A stretch of DNA of 64,000 bases from Chloranthus sessilifolius (GCA_021018995.1 CM037584.1:143547317-143611316); one strand, 5' to 3'; shown: positions 36,192-47,759, counted from the first letter of the stretch. Numbers and translations: made by a program. The notes: generated from the sequence alone by a model not told the origin.

Positions 36192-37654
36192 CTAGACCTT
36201 GAGCTTGAGAGGACGTGTCGGCAAAATCGCGCTAGCTCTCAGTCCTCTCAAAACGTTGTAAGTTTTGAGCATTCTAGCCGTCTTGCCCTACCTCCAATTC
36301 AACTCAACATGGCAGGAGAAGATCAAAATGAGGGTAAAACATTAAGGGAATATTATACACCATCAACTCTTACAACTCCCTCTTGTATTCGATTACCCGC
36401 AGCAGTTGGAAATGGGAACTTCGAAATTAAGCCCAACCTGAATCAAATGCTTCCTAGCTATCATGGGCTTAGCAATGAAGATCCCTATAACCATCTTACA
36501 ACCTTTCTAGAAGTCTTGACCCTATTCAAAATTAACGCACTTTCGAAAGAGGTTGCTCGTATGAGGCTCTTCCCGTTCTCAATAAGGACAAGGCAAAGAG
36601 GTGGTTGAACTTTTTGCCTAGGGATTCGATAACCAATTGGGAATAGCTGCAGACAAAATTCCTGATATTTTCTGATTGGTAAAATGAACATCATCCGAAA
36701 GACCATCACATCATTCAAACAAGATCCGAATGAATCCTTCTATGCGAGCTGGGAGTGCTTAAACTAACTTCTGCGCAAGTGTCCCCATCATGGGGTCCCG
36801 AACTATCAAATCGTGCAAGGCTCCTATGAAGGGTTGACTGAGTCAACCCGACAAATGATAGATGTTTCTTTTGGGGGAATGCTTCTGACAAAGACTGCAG
36901 ACGACACTTGGGAGCTATTTGAAAACTTAAGGAAGAATTCGGTGTAACAAGCTGCATCGAATCGGATAGATCCCGAGGTTTCACGAGCTGTGACTCCTAA
37001 GCGAGGAGGTATACACGAGCTAAAACTAACGACGGATATTTCTACCAAGGTCGAGGCTTTGGAAAAGAAATTTGACTCCATGTTGAGTGTGAGGTTTCAC
37101 TCAATAACTCAAGTGAGTGAGGTTTGTAGCATATGCTAAAGCCCATCTCATACACCTCCTAATTGTCTGACCGCACCATTATACCCGAGGCGGTGCAAGA
37201 ACACATAAACACTGCGAATTCCTTCCAGAGGTCAAACCAAAGCAATTTTGGGAACACTTATAATTCGAGCTAGCGAAATCATCCAAATTTGGCCTGGAAA
37301 AGTAATGCAGATCAAGGTACTTCTCAACCTTATAGGCCCACATTTAATTCGCAACCCTCGTAGTTCCAAGGCTAGCAACATAGTAGACCTCGGTGGAGTA
37401 ACAACAATTTCAAAGAGACTATGTTACAAGCAACACAAAGCTGGCAACAACAATCTCAGCAACAAACACAGCTGCTCCATTCCCACACTCTGTCCATTGC
37501 TAAGCTGAAAACTCAACTTGGGCAACTAGCAATTGCTTTGAACAAGAGGGACAAGGGCGGTTACCATCTCAACCAGTTAATAATCCAAAAGGTCATGTCA
37601 TGGCTGGGGAGACCTTGTCTTCCCTTGACCCGCCAGCACCACCGTAGCACATGA
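36192..37654 (+). pseudogene. gag: At3 gag, heavily decayed
   Basis: The gag frame is open from 36192 (DLELERTCRQNRA), with an in-frame Met at 36309 (MAGEDQNEGKTLREYY), to about 36590, then shifts and meets many stops. The core matches At5 gag: MLPSYHGLSNEDPYNHL against MLSSFHGLSKEDPYKHI, and ARMRLFPFS against TRLRLFPFS. A Gln-rich C terminus near 37420-37560 (SWQQQSQQQTQLLHS, LKTQLGQLAIALNKRD) corresponds to the end of At5 gag. It would form the particle; it is clearly nonfunctional. Confidence 0.8.
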
Positions 37655-37851
37655 ACCTTGTCGAGCTACCGACTTAACTGTAGTGCTTCTTGGGAGGCAA
37701 CCCAAGTCCATTATAAAGTATTAGTTTAGGGTTTAATTTTTAGAGTTAACATGTTTGGGTTTGTGTAGGTAATAGCTAATAATAGAAAAAAAAACATATA
37801 TACATGTATTAGTAAAAGAGTGGGCTGAGAACTAGTTCTCTACTCATTATT
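37655..37851 (+). other. Athila-type post-gag spacer in At3
   Basis: Non-coding DNA with GCTTCTTGGGAGGCAACCCA at 37684-37703, a phrase that in Athila elements usually lies after pol. Its place right after gag suggests a pol deletion. Confidence 0.5.
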
Positions 37852-38150
37852 TGACTGGTTGAAATAGATTTCGACCGGTCCACTCAATCTAGAAGGGAAT
37901 TTGCATACCGGTCGAAGATGGATCGACCGATCAATAGAAATGCAATGGTTTCTATTTGATGCATTCTGACCAGTCAAAATAGTTCGATCGGTCGGTTAAC
38001 AGGGACTCCGCTTCAAAACAGAGGAATTGCTAGAGAAATGCATTTCTCCTAATTTTGTGACCAGTCAAAATGGTTTCAACCGGTCAGGATATTCTGAGCT
38101 TAAGGCCATATAAGACTCTAAGACCGGTCGAAATTCCATTTCGGCCGGTC
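37852..38150 (+). promoter_or_regulatory. ACCGGTCGAAA cluster upstream of the At3 extra ORF
   Basis: Ten variants of GACCGGTCGAAA occur here, such as TTTCGACCGGTCC near 37869, GACCGGTCGAAA at 38122 and TTTCGGCCGGTC near 38139. A TATA-like TATAAG lies at 38109-38114 inside the cluster, and the extra-ORF ATG is at 38353. The motif is the same as in the At3 LTR. An internal promoter is inferred. Confidence 0.6.
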
Positions 38151-38352
38151 TTGCCCTAGCTCCCCTACATTCTCTTCTTCTTCCTGCAGCCTGTGGATTT
38201 CTCTACGGATTTTGTGGATATTGTGCATGTCGTGCTGTATTTCATGCATATAAAGATAGCACAAGAATCAAAGCCTACTCTTCGCAGCAACATTCACGCT
38301 TCCAAGTTAATCCTGAGCTTTTTTTCTTTATTTTATTTGTGTGATTTAGGAA

Positions 38353-40487
38353 ATGGTTTCAAAGCGCAACAAAGGCAAGGCACCCATGGTGGATGCCCTG
38401 CCTAAGAAAAAGGCATGAACTACTGTGCTGCCGAACCCTAGTGCCGGTATCCGAATTGGCATAAGGTCGTCGGCTGTTGCGCCATAGCCACCACCGGCTG
38501 CTCCCGAGACTCACCCCTTGCCCGTTAATGATGAACCATGATTTCTTTATCGAACCCGAGCTCGATAGGAAATTTTTCGGCTAGTTGCTCGAGGCTTAGT
38601 TTGCACTGGCCTACTTTAGGTGAGCAAGCCTCGAGCATCTGTTGATCCCATCAGCGACGGTAGTTTACTCTTGTCTTGTTCGCATTTTCTATCAGAACCT
38701 TACTTATAGCACTGATGAGCATGAGAGCTTTTCAACCAAGGTCGATGATTTCGACCTTTCAATTGACAGGGTAACATTAGTTACGACATGTGGTCTCCCT
38801 GCTACATACCCTGTGGAAAGTGGCCTGATAACAGGCCAAAAGTTCCTAGAATGTCCTGAACCGGTGGAAGCTATTTCTGACAAACCACCAGTGGACCCTA
38901 CCTTTACCACACGAGCCGCCCTTCAACCTGAACTCTTCTTTGTGGACGTAGTGTTATATAAAACACTAAGTCCCATTACACACAAGACCCAACATCGTGG
39001 GGACCTTCTGAGGCTCCTTTACGTCGTAATCAAGGGCTGGTGGGTGTCGCCAGTGCAGTTGGTTTTCTTTAGGCTCCTAGATACCCTTAAGAAACTAGCA
39101 ATGCCCCACTCCCATAAAAAGTCAATTCGACTCCCATACGGGTGAGAAATCACACACTGTTACTCCGACAAGGGTACAAGATCGACCCGCAAGAGCCTCC
39201 ATTGATAAAATTGCCTAAGCTCTATGATGCGAGCCAATGGAGAAAAGCCAGGTCCACTGCTGTAGAGTAGGTTGTCGTTACTTCTTCCTCGGCCATGCTT
39301 CCGACGAAGACACCGGTTGTCTCCGCACCTGACCTTGCTGGATCTATTGTTGGGGCATCCAACACCACTATCCCAGTCCCTTCTTTTCCCCAGCCTATAC
39401 CCCTTACGCCTTCACCATCACCACCACTTGAGACGGGGGATGCTATCCATACGCCTCCGTCTCCTCGACCTCCATCTCCTTTCCCATGGGTTGAGACTAC
39501 ATCCATCCACTCAGCTACTGTTGCACCTCCGATGACCGTGCTTTTCACGGACCCTATTGTTACACCAGAGCGTGTACCCGCCCCATCCACTTCTATAACA
39601 TCTTCTATATTCCCAACCATGTTCTTTACCAACACCTTTGACAACGGCATCGGTGGCTATTGTGGCCTCTTAGATGAGGCCATTCATGGAAGCATTGCCC
39701 CATCACTGGACCCACTTTACCAAGCACATCTCGATCCACGATGGAGCAATGCCTTCATGCTTTAGAGGTGGGGCAGCTAGAAATTCATGCTAAGCTCGCC
39801 TCAATGCGGGGATTGTTGCATGAGGTGTTGGGGGGATTTATTTATTACTATCACGAATGGGTCCAAGTGGGTCTCCCCACGATGATGGGGCCTGCCCCTC
39901 CGTCAAGTTCACCTCCCCCTACACCTCCTATTGATGACTCCTTTATGGAAAATGACTCAGTCGTGGCCCCACTTGAGGCCCCTCCCATGGAACCCCCATC
40001 TCCCTTGAGAGAGCCAACTACTAGCAGTGTTCCCGGCCCTATTAAATTAAAGGAGCTTAGATCCTCCTCCCCAGTCATTGAGGGGATTATACATGAGGTG
40101 CCTGAGGATGGGACCTCATTAGCATTGGTAGTACGCTATGAGGGTCTACTTGACCTCGTGGTGTCCGACCTCTTGACCTGGGCCATTGTGCCTTTCTAGG
40201 GAAAACCTACTTGGTCCCGAGTCGTGGTGGATGCCGCTCTTGTTCATGCTTTGGGAGTGTACACCGATGCACTCAAAGAAGAACTTTACAGATTCAACGC
40301 TGCATTAGCCGCTGAGAGATCAATGACAGTTTCTCTTCGAGAGAATTGGCTTACACTAAAAAGGGATCATGAGGAAGTTAAGCTCAAATTGAAATATGAG
40401 GAGTACTACCACAGGGAGGATGCTAGATCTTTCGCAGAAGCTGCCTTGAAGCATGATAGGGATCGTCTTCAATGGAGAAAGATATGA
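38353..40487 (+). pseudogene. At3 extra ORF, putative plant transposon protein-like with coiled-coil tail
   Basis: The start at 38353 (MVSKRNKGKAPMVDAL) is basic, like the other extra ORFs. After stops and a frameshift the domain appears at 38642-39145: VRIFYQNLTY, LLRLLYVVIKGWWVSPVQL and IRLPYG. It continues frame-shifted with GYKIDP-like sequence, a Ser/Pro-rich region (39295-39760) and a second half (39741-40199, 40224-40487) ending in a charged helix (AAERSMTVSLRENWLTLKR) that looks like a coiled coil. The domain blocks match At5 closely and Gy1 and Gy2 more loosely. The long C-terminal extension is not seen in the Tekay versions. Function is unknown. Confidence 0.65.
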
Positions 40488-40920
40488 ACAACTTGCGTAA
40501 CCAATAGCCACCCGTTGTCCTCGATACCAATGATGATGATTTAGGTGGTTCCACCCTCCCCTCTCTTGGGAATGGTGTACCCTCGTAGCCGCCTCCTCCC
40601 TCTTCCTTTTCCTGAAAGCATGCAAAGCGGTAGATGCTATTATTTTTGGTGCATGGGCTGATGTGATTTTTTCTAAATTTTTCTTGTTGCTGCTGTATAT
40701 TGGTTTATTCTTTTGTGCAATGAGGACATAGCACCACTTAGGTTTGGGAGTGTTGTGCCCAATTGCATGATTCAAAATATTGAGTTTCCTCCATCACATA
40801 TCGGACCACTTTTTTTTTAATACCCTCAAAACCTTGTTTTAACACTATCAAAATTTTATTTTGCCGAAGTTTTGAAAATGTAGTCAAAGATGCATGCAAA
40901 TTTTAATTTTTCAATATCCA
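40488..40920 (+). other. At3 3' untranslated region and polypurine-like tract
   Basis: It contains AATGAGGACATAGCACCACT and AGGTTTGGGAGTG (about 40738-40750), the usual Athila phrase before the 3' LTR. The following DNA does not match the At3 5' LTR start, so either a spacer follows or the 3' LTR is missing. The segment stops at the Tat4 LTR boundary. Confidence 0.5.
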
Positions 40921-43900
40921 TGTGTGCAACCGTGGGAATCGAGACAATCCCGTCGCGACGATGCGCTCTCTAACGAAAATATAGAGTCACCACCCGGAGC
41001 TTTCGGTGTCCTAGAAAACCTAGTTCATTTTTATGAGCACTGAAGTGTTAAAAATATGACTCTGAATCTGGTCCACACCAAAGGCTCTTGGGTAGGGGCT
41101 TCGGTTATCGATCGGGAAGGTGTTAGGTACCCGATCAACCCGCTTAACGCGGTCTCTACTAATGGCCAAAAATAAAATAAAGTAAAAGAAAAGAAAATAG
41201 CTTCCTCTTACCTAAAAGGGCTTAGAATCCTATTTGTGCCCCTCCGTTCCTATCGAAAAGTTGGCGGCGTAACGGCACAAATGGGAGGATGGAGGGAGCT
41301 AGAAAGAGATAGGAGAAGAAAGGGGTGAGACGGAGCCCTCGGGCCCTTGTAGCACCATAGGAGAGCCTTGTGTTGGCTTGCTTTGATGAGCTTTTGAAGG
41401 CTTGTATGGTGAAAAGAGGGGTTCTAACCTCTAAGGCTTGCTAATTAAGAGGTAGAGAGGGAAGGTGAATGGGTAGCATATACCTAAACTAAGGGATCTA
41501 AGGTGAAAAATATCACTTAAAGGAGGTTTTGAAATTCTGAAATTTTTATGGGAAGTGTGCACCAAAGGGAGAAAGATCTTCTCACTTCAAGCTCTTTCTC
41601 TCTTAGGCCAAAATTCTCCACCCTTAAACCAAAGGGAGGGGGGCTCTATTTATAGGAAAAGGGTAGGTTAGGAGGCTACTTAGATGCTAATTAGGGTTAG
41701 CAATTAGGTAATCTCACATCTAAGGATTCCTAGGGTTTTTGGAGCCTTGAAATGTGTGGAAGGATCCTGCAATAGTGGATGATGGGGTGAGGCCTTAAGC
41801 CACTTAAGGGGTTGCAAATAGGTAGTGAATGGGTGCAACAGAACTATCAAAACACACCCCAAAGGTCGAGGTGGTCAACAAGTCAAACCCCAAATACGAA
41901 ATTCGGGGCAAAATCTAACAGTCATTGTTCATATGCCTGGCGCAACTAATAGTTGCGCTAGACAAATGTAGAGCAAAACAGTGTTTTAAACAGTGCTGGA
42001 AGTTGCCTCGCGAGGGTGGGCCCCACTTTTAACCTTGGCGTAACTATCAGTTGCGCCAAGCTTAAAGTCTAGGAGAATTGGCCTGGCGCAACTAATGGGC
42101 GTATGCCAACGAAAAGAGACATCCGAAGAGGCCCAAGGCATTACTGACGGGCCTGCTGCATTCAGAACGAACTTCAAACATCAGGTGAGTAATATGGTGA
42201 GAAAACGAAAGCCCTGGGGTTCCAGGCTAAACATTCGTTCCTCGAGGTAATCGGTTCCCAAGCGCTCAGCGACATTACTGGGTATTACCGAGGTGGAACG
42301 AGTTGCGAAAGCCCAATAGCCGGGAAATATGTTCGCCTCTCGAGTTGCGAAATCCCGTTAGTCAGGAAAAACGTCTGCTTCTCGAGATGATTTAAAGGTG
42401 ATTGATGTTCGAGATTTATTCTGAATACAACAGTTTCGTAAGTAAGAGGGGTGATCGACCCACATTCAAAGATAGGCGCGAAGTAAACATACGCAAGGCA
42501 CCATATTGTGTCCAATCCTACAAGGCATTTGATGACCTCATTGGATTATTCGTGGGTGCCCCTGCTAAAAGCAGGGTTCGAGATCTTTGGGCGAACCCAT
42601 CGATCCTAAAGTTTATTTAGCATGACTGCCCGAGCGAAGTGGATAGATGTCACAACATTTTTTGAGAGTACATGTCGTTTGGGAACACGTGCCCCAGATC
42701 CACATGACCCAGAGTATCCAGCTTCAAATACCACTACACAGGTCCAACCAGTTATTGGGGTGTCTCCATGAAGGAACATCTAATCCTGGTCTCTACTGAC
42801 AATAATCATAAACATCAATTAACTATGCATAGTCATGCACCCATCAGGGGCAATAAGCAACAATAAAGGCGATGAAAGCCCCGACCCGGACCCGCCCAGG
42901 TATAATTTACGGGGATAAACGACCATTATACGGATACCCAGACGCATGGTGTACACTTTACAGGGATACCGCTGCCCATACAGGTTTTAAGCCTGCAGAA
43001 AATAAAAGGGAAATGAACCCTTCTGATTGCATGGTTGCACATAGTTTGATTGATATGTAGTCTCATTCTTAACAGGTTGGTTTCAACCAACAATGGACCT
43101 TTTTCAACGGAGAATTTGAAGCTTAAGACACTTAAGTTCATATGAATCCACAACAGAGCGCTCATCGCAAAGATTTAGCAGTGGAGTCGACTCGATCGAA
43201 ACATTGATTGTTTGACCGAGACTAACGCTGTTGCTCCTTCCTTAAAGTAGGATCCAAAAATCTGAGATGAACCTCCGACTCAGGAATTTAGTATGGCACA
43301 ATTGCATTGCGGATAAAATATTGACATTTTACCGCCTTGTGCTTATGCGTTTCTATGGGGATTCTCTATTTTCGATCTCCAACTATTATTTTGTAATAAC
43401 TTTTTGGTATTTTTCAAACTGATTTATGTGATTTTTTGGAATTTTGAAGTTATGTGAATTTTTTGGATTTTTCAAACTAGTTTATGTGATTTTATGTGAA
43501 ATTCTTTGGGATTTTTTCAAACAAGTTTATGTGATTTTTTTGAAATTTTTAAGTTATGTGATTTTTTGGATTTTTTTTATTTTTTGGCTTCTCTATGGGG
43601 ATTTTGGATTTTTTTTTTCTGTGTAGGATCGAGGTACTTATTGACCTCGGTCCGTCTTTATTTTAGCACAGCTTCCTCGGTGAGTCGATGGATGATCGAA
43701 ATGCCATCTTGGGAGTGTGTGCATCGGCCGTGGGCGATAAAACAAATAAGGAAGAAGTGGGGAACCGGCCTTCCTATCTGGCCCGTACCAGGCCCAAAAC
43801 CCGACCTAACTGCCTGGCACAACTAATAGTTGTGCCCGGTCACTAGGGGCCTCAAAATAGCCTGGCGCAACTATTAGTTGCGCCAAGCAAGTGGAGGGCA

Positions 43901-43988
43901 AAAATTTGCTTGGCGCAACTATTAGTTGTTCCAGGCTTGGCTGGGGAATTTAAACAGCCCGAGTTCGGGCTGGAGGGGCTTTATTTCA
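40921..43988 (-). repeat. Tat4 3' LTR, limits approximate
   Basis: The low end carries the sequence CGACGATGCGCTCTCTAACG with AATATAGAGTCACCACCCGG, wording I associate with Tat LTR ends, and abuts At3 DNA. Toward the high end a pyrimidine run CCCCCCCTCTTCTCCTTTG at 43997-44015 is the complement of a polypurine tract, placing the LTR start near 43988. No second copy is in the window for comparison. Six copies of a palindrome lie inside (41938-42108 and 43815-43933). No gene is seen in the LTR. Confidence 0.5.
43815..43933 (+). repeat. 23-bp palindrome repeated every 48 bp upstream of the antisense PMD gene
   Basis: Three copies of TGGCGCAACTA / TAGTTGCGCCA joined at a central A or T start at 43815, 43863 and 43911, exactly 48 bp apart; the middle one is perfect. 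Three more occur at 41938, 42036 and 42084 (last spacing 48). Two more lie at 47655 and 47703, again 48 bp apart, upstream of the second antisense gene. A TTTAAA at about 43952-43957 follows this group. Confidence 0.9.
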
Positions 43989-44142
43989 AAAAATTTCCCC
44001 CCCTCTTCTCCTTTGAAACCGAAAATCGCCTCTTCCTAGGGTTTCCTCTCATTGTCACTACATGCGCTCCATTGCCGTCATTTTGCTTGTGTAGATCAAT
44101 CGTCGGCTCACGCTAGACCGAAGACCCATCTTCTTTCAAAAG

Positions 44143-44762
44143 GTAACCATTAAAACTTTCTTCCTTTGATTTCTCTTGCTTTTTCTTGCAAATATGATGA
44201 TGGTCTTATATTTTTGGATGGATAATGGTTAGTTTTTATTGTTTTTATGTTTATTGACAATGTGTGGATGGTTCCTTATGATTAATGCCTTATTTTTGTA
44301 GTTTTATGGGTTTATTGGTGCCTATATATATATATTTTTTTTTTGTTTTTTTTTTATTTATATGGAATGGTTCTTCTTTTTTCGTATTATGTTGTTCATA
44401 TATATATATATTTTTTTTTGTTGCTGTTTTTTTTTTTTTTTTTTTTTTTTTAAAAGGTAAGAGTTTTGTTTTTGAAAGAACTTTTAAGGTAAAAGGCTTT
44501 TTTGTTTTTTTTTTAAAGAACTTTTTAAACAAAGTGAAAAGGATTTTATTTTATTTTCCCTTTTTTGTTTGAAAGAACCCTTTTTTCTTTTTTTTTAAAA
44601 AACTTTTAAACAAAGTAAAAGATTTTTTTTGTTGTTATTTTTTTTTTTTGAAAGAACTTTTTTTTCTTTCTTCTTTTTGTTCGAAAACTTTTAAACAAAG
44701 TAAAAGGTTTTTTTTTTTTTTTTGAAAGAACTTGTTGCACGTGTATCTTTGTTCCTGACCAG
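44143..44762 (+). other. Probable 5' leader intron of the antisense PMD gene, with T-rich repeats
   Basis: An AG|GTAACC donor after a leader-like CCTAGGGTTTCCTC region and a TGACCAG acceptor before the coding start frame this 620-bp segment. It is very T-rich and includes three or four copies of an 85-90-bp repeat (AAAGAACTTTT, TTTTAAACAAAGTAAAAG; 44455-44735). Open frames inside it are Lys- or Phe-rich artefacts. Splicing is inferred. Confidence 0.45.
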
Positions 44763-44788
44763 ATGTGAATGCCTTTTGTTGTCCCAGT

Positions 44789-47258
44789 ATGTCGGGCGGT
44801 GATGAGCATATTCCCGAAGAGGGCCCCAAGGAGGGACTTGAGATCGTTCATGGCCCGCGGAGGGAGGAGTTTGTCTGGGTGGAACGGAGAGCGAGCCCAT
44901 GGCTCGAGATGCAGGGCGAGGCCGCCCGGGTCGGCCTCCTTCACCAACAGCACACTGCCCAATATTGTGTTCCGCAGGATAGCGGACAAGGTAAACGAAA
45001 GGTTCAATTTATTTCCATTATGCATTTTTTTTTGGCCTCTTTGATCTGATGTGCATTTTCTTTGGGTGCAGGACCTGCCCAATATTGTGTTCCGCCGGGG
45101 GTGGCTCGACTTTCACGAGTTCTACCTCTCCGTCCCCCCGTAGTGAAGGTCTTGTTGGAGCAGGTGGGCTTTGGGGAGTTCATGTCTTATCCCGCCATGA
45201 GGGCTGACGCTGCCTATTTGAAGGCCCTAATTGAGAGGTTTCACCCTGAGACCATGACATTCCATATGCCGTACGCCGAGATGACGTTGACGCCCGTCGA
45301 TTAGGCCATGATTACCGGTATTAGGGTAGGGGGGATACTGATATCCGATCTCACGGTACTGAGCGGGGAGGACATTACTTGACTGATTGGGGCCTATCCT
45401 CCTCGCGGGCAGACCCATGGCACAGAGGTCAAGATGTCTTGGCTGACCTCCCTTTTTTCCGTTGATGAGTTGGTGGACTTGGGCCAGCCAAATAGGGTGC
45501 TCTACATCGCGCCAGAGCGAGCGATCGTCTCAGCTCACATCACGCTCCTACTCCTACTGGGCAAGACCCTTTTCACAAATGCCAGTGGGGGCTGAGTCAG
45601 CCTGGCCCTATTGAGCATGATGGACAATTAGGGTGACGTCCCCAGGCATGACTAGGGAGGGGCAGGGTATGTGTGGTTGATGTACAATTTGTCTCAGGTT
45701 ACGACCGGGAATTTGAAGTCTGCCGTGGGTTTTTGGGCCACCCTGGAGGTAATTCTACATCCCTTTACCCTTGTCAATTTTTTTCTGCATGACCTTTATG
45801 TGCTATCGACCTGCTCTTATGTGTTGTCTCTTTTTAGGTATGGGGATACCACTACTTCCACCCCGGGCGCCCGCTCCTTCACTCGGAGGCGCTCACCTAT
45901 CCTCTGCTCAGCAACTGGCATGAGGCCCAACACCGTGACGTGGGCCTAAAACACCTAGAAATGAGTCTAAGGTCCCAACTTGATTTCATGGTCCCCGAGC
46001 AGGTAACAACTCTCCTCTCTTTTTTTCAACCTTTGTTTATTTTTAGCTTGGAAATTTCCTTTGACTGAGGTGTTGCTTGCTTGGTTTCTCTTTTTTTGAC
46101 TTGAGCAGTTCCTCCCCAATCCGTACATTGCATCCCCCTTCTGGGACCGAGCAACTGTAGGTGCCTCCCGTTTATTCAATAATCGCCACATCGTATTCTT
46201 CTATGGAGCGTGGGCTAAGTTTTATTATTTAGGAGAGCGAGTGGTGCACCAGTTTTAAGGCTATTATGCCATACCCATGGACCCTCTGGCGGATGTCTGG
46301 TATCCTACTGGCAGTATCGAGGAGCTCACAGCGGCCTTCTTCAACAATGGGTTCCCTATCCATGCCCTTCACGTGCCCGGGGACTATCACCTTTGGTACG
46401 AGTGCTTGCCCCATCGGTTCATCTTGTCGCACTTTGTTTCCAGTGCCAATTTTTTGGCATTTGGTGGCCCGCTAGGTCAGGTAATTTGTCTCAGCTTAGA
46501 TTAGTTCCTTTTCTGCTTTTATTTGGCTTTTGCCCCCCTCTAAGTGGATCTTTATTTTGTTCACAGTTCGCCCCAGGGGATGATTTGGATGGTGAAGGTG
46601 AACCCAGTGTGGCTGATATGTTGGGGGTGGATCCCTCTGGTGCTGGTCCCTCTGATGCGAGTCCCTCAGGTGAGGGCTCATCGGGTGCTAGTCCGTCGGG
46701 GACTTCTCACGCTGGTACCCCTGTTGGTGATCAATCCGTAGTCTATGGGACCTTCCGGCGCCTTGATGATAGCTTCTTTTCGAGCCTCTGCGCTGATGTA
46801 GATCGACAGGCACGACTCTCTGCCAAAGCGGCTCGCGTTCCCCCTCCTGAGGTGGTCCTAGGGGTAAGTCCTCTGATGGCCCAATCTCTCTCCATTTCGG
46901 TTTCTTTCTGCACATGCTTTCAGGATTGTCCTAACGTTTGATATTGCATTGTTCTGAATATAGGACTTCAACTCGGCCATGGAGTATCTGGCATACCATC
47001 GTCACCTGGCGGAGCTTAGGGAGGTAGAGACAGTGAGTGCCTTGCTGTTCTATTCCTCTTTATTCATTTTATCATCATTTGCCCTTTAACTGATCCTGAC
47101 TCCTGACTTCGGTTTATGCTTCGCAGCGTGCTCGTGCTATGGAATCACGCTCCTTACTCAGCAGGATCTCGCAGGCGTGGTCTAGGGTGGGGGACATGCG
47201 AACTTTTCAGAGTTCTTCTCGCCGCCGCAAGAAGTCAAAGGGCGCAAACCAGGGATAG
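44789..47258 (+). pseudogene. MAIN-like plant mobile domain (PMD) gene, seven exons, antisense in Tat4
   Basis: Exons at 44789-44990, 45072-45748, 45838-46002, 46109-46480, 46567-46863, 46964-47032 and 47127-47258 all have GT-AG borders and join in one frame of 637 codons; intron 1 is phase 1 and the rest are phase 0. The PMD is typical of the MAIN-like family: LLEQVGFGEFMSYPAMRAD, LIERFHPETMTFHMPYAEM, VWGYHYFHPGRP, DPLADVWYPTGS. A Gly/Ser-rich linker (exon 5) and a basic tail (SSRRRKKSKG), possibly a nuclear signal, follow. About six stops interrupt it: TAG or TGA in exon 2 (first at 45302) and TAA in exon 4 (about 46257). PMD proteins in plants act in silencing and genome stability; many copies are transposon-borne. 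Its position between Tat pol and LTR indicates an element-carried gene. Confidence 0.75.
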
Positions 47259-47654
47259 GCCTTTAGCTTTTTGAAAAACTCAGTACTTTTTGGAATTTGA
47301 TTTGGATCTGTTTAAACAATTTGGGGGATGGTTGATGTGATACTTTGGAAATAAATTTTTTATTATTATTATTTTTTTTGGAAGATAATTCCACTTTGCT
47401 TTTATGCCCCGATTTCTTGGTATCGAATCCGTTTCTCTGCAGGATGTGTTGGCCTAAAATGTTTTCGGAAAGTGACCCCTTGGATTGCATGCCTTGATGT
47501 AAGATCAGTCCTGCACATAAATAAACAAAACAAATGCCCAGTTGTTAAATGAACAGGGTGTGTGAAACAAACAAAAGGGGTGTAAGTCCCCCAGTTAGGT
47601 CCCGAAATGGCTGAAGAGGGGAGTTCGGAGGTCAAAATCTCAGCCTATTTGTGC
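47259..47654 (+). other. Spacer between the two antisense genes
   Basis: No gene seen. It would hold the 3' end of the PMD gene and the upstream part of the next promoter. Confidence 0.5.
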
Positions 47655-47759
47655 TGGTGCAACTAATAGTTGCGCCAAGCAAGAAAGGGGGCCAAAATGC
47701 ACTGGCGCAACTAATAGTTGCGCCAGGTTTAACCTGGGGAGCAGTGGGTCCTTATATAC
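47655..47759 (+). promoter_or_regulatory. Palindrome pair and TATA box upstream of the DUF7745-like gene
   Basis: Two copies of the Tat4 23-bp palindrome start at 47655 and 47703, 48 bp apart, each followed by CAAGCAAG- or CAGG-type sequence as in the LTR copies. A TTATATAC box lies at 47752-47759 and is followed by CCCGAGTTAG; the LTR group is likewise followed by an AT-rich box and CCCGAGTTCG. The coding start is at 47897. This looks like a second copy of the promoter that precedes the PMD gene. Confidence 0.6.

Larger units (their letters stand above)
34492..40920 (+). mobile_element. At3: Athila-like element with gag and extra ORF but no pol, right end replaced by Tat4
   Basis: The order is 5' LTR (1432 bp), a decayed Asp-tRNA type primer site, gag, the phrase TTCTTGGGAGGCAACCCAAG (typical of Athila internal regions), a motif cluster, the extra ORF and a polypurine-like tract at about 40738-40748. 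No RT, RNase H or integrase is found between gag and the extra ORF. The sequence expected to follow the tract is cut at about 40920 by a Tat-type LTR end. All frames are decayed. Confidence 0.75.

Noticed and set aside
39222-39650. Minus-strand 142-codon Gly/Val-rich ORF
   Set aside because: It is the complement of the Pro/Ser-rich linker of the At3 extra ORF, which has the homologous domain on the plus strand.
44290-44572. Open frames on both strands rich in Phe or Lys
   Set aside because: They are produced by the T-rich repeats in the probable leader intron; no domain and strongly skewed composition.
44789-47258. A host MAIN or MAIL gene disrupted by transposons
   Set aside because: It lies between Tat pol and the LTR, shares the palindrome module with the LTR and the neighbouring antisense gene, and has several stops; an element-borne copy fits better, though not proven.
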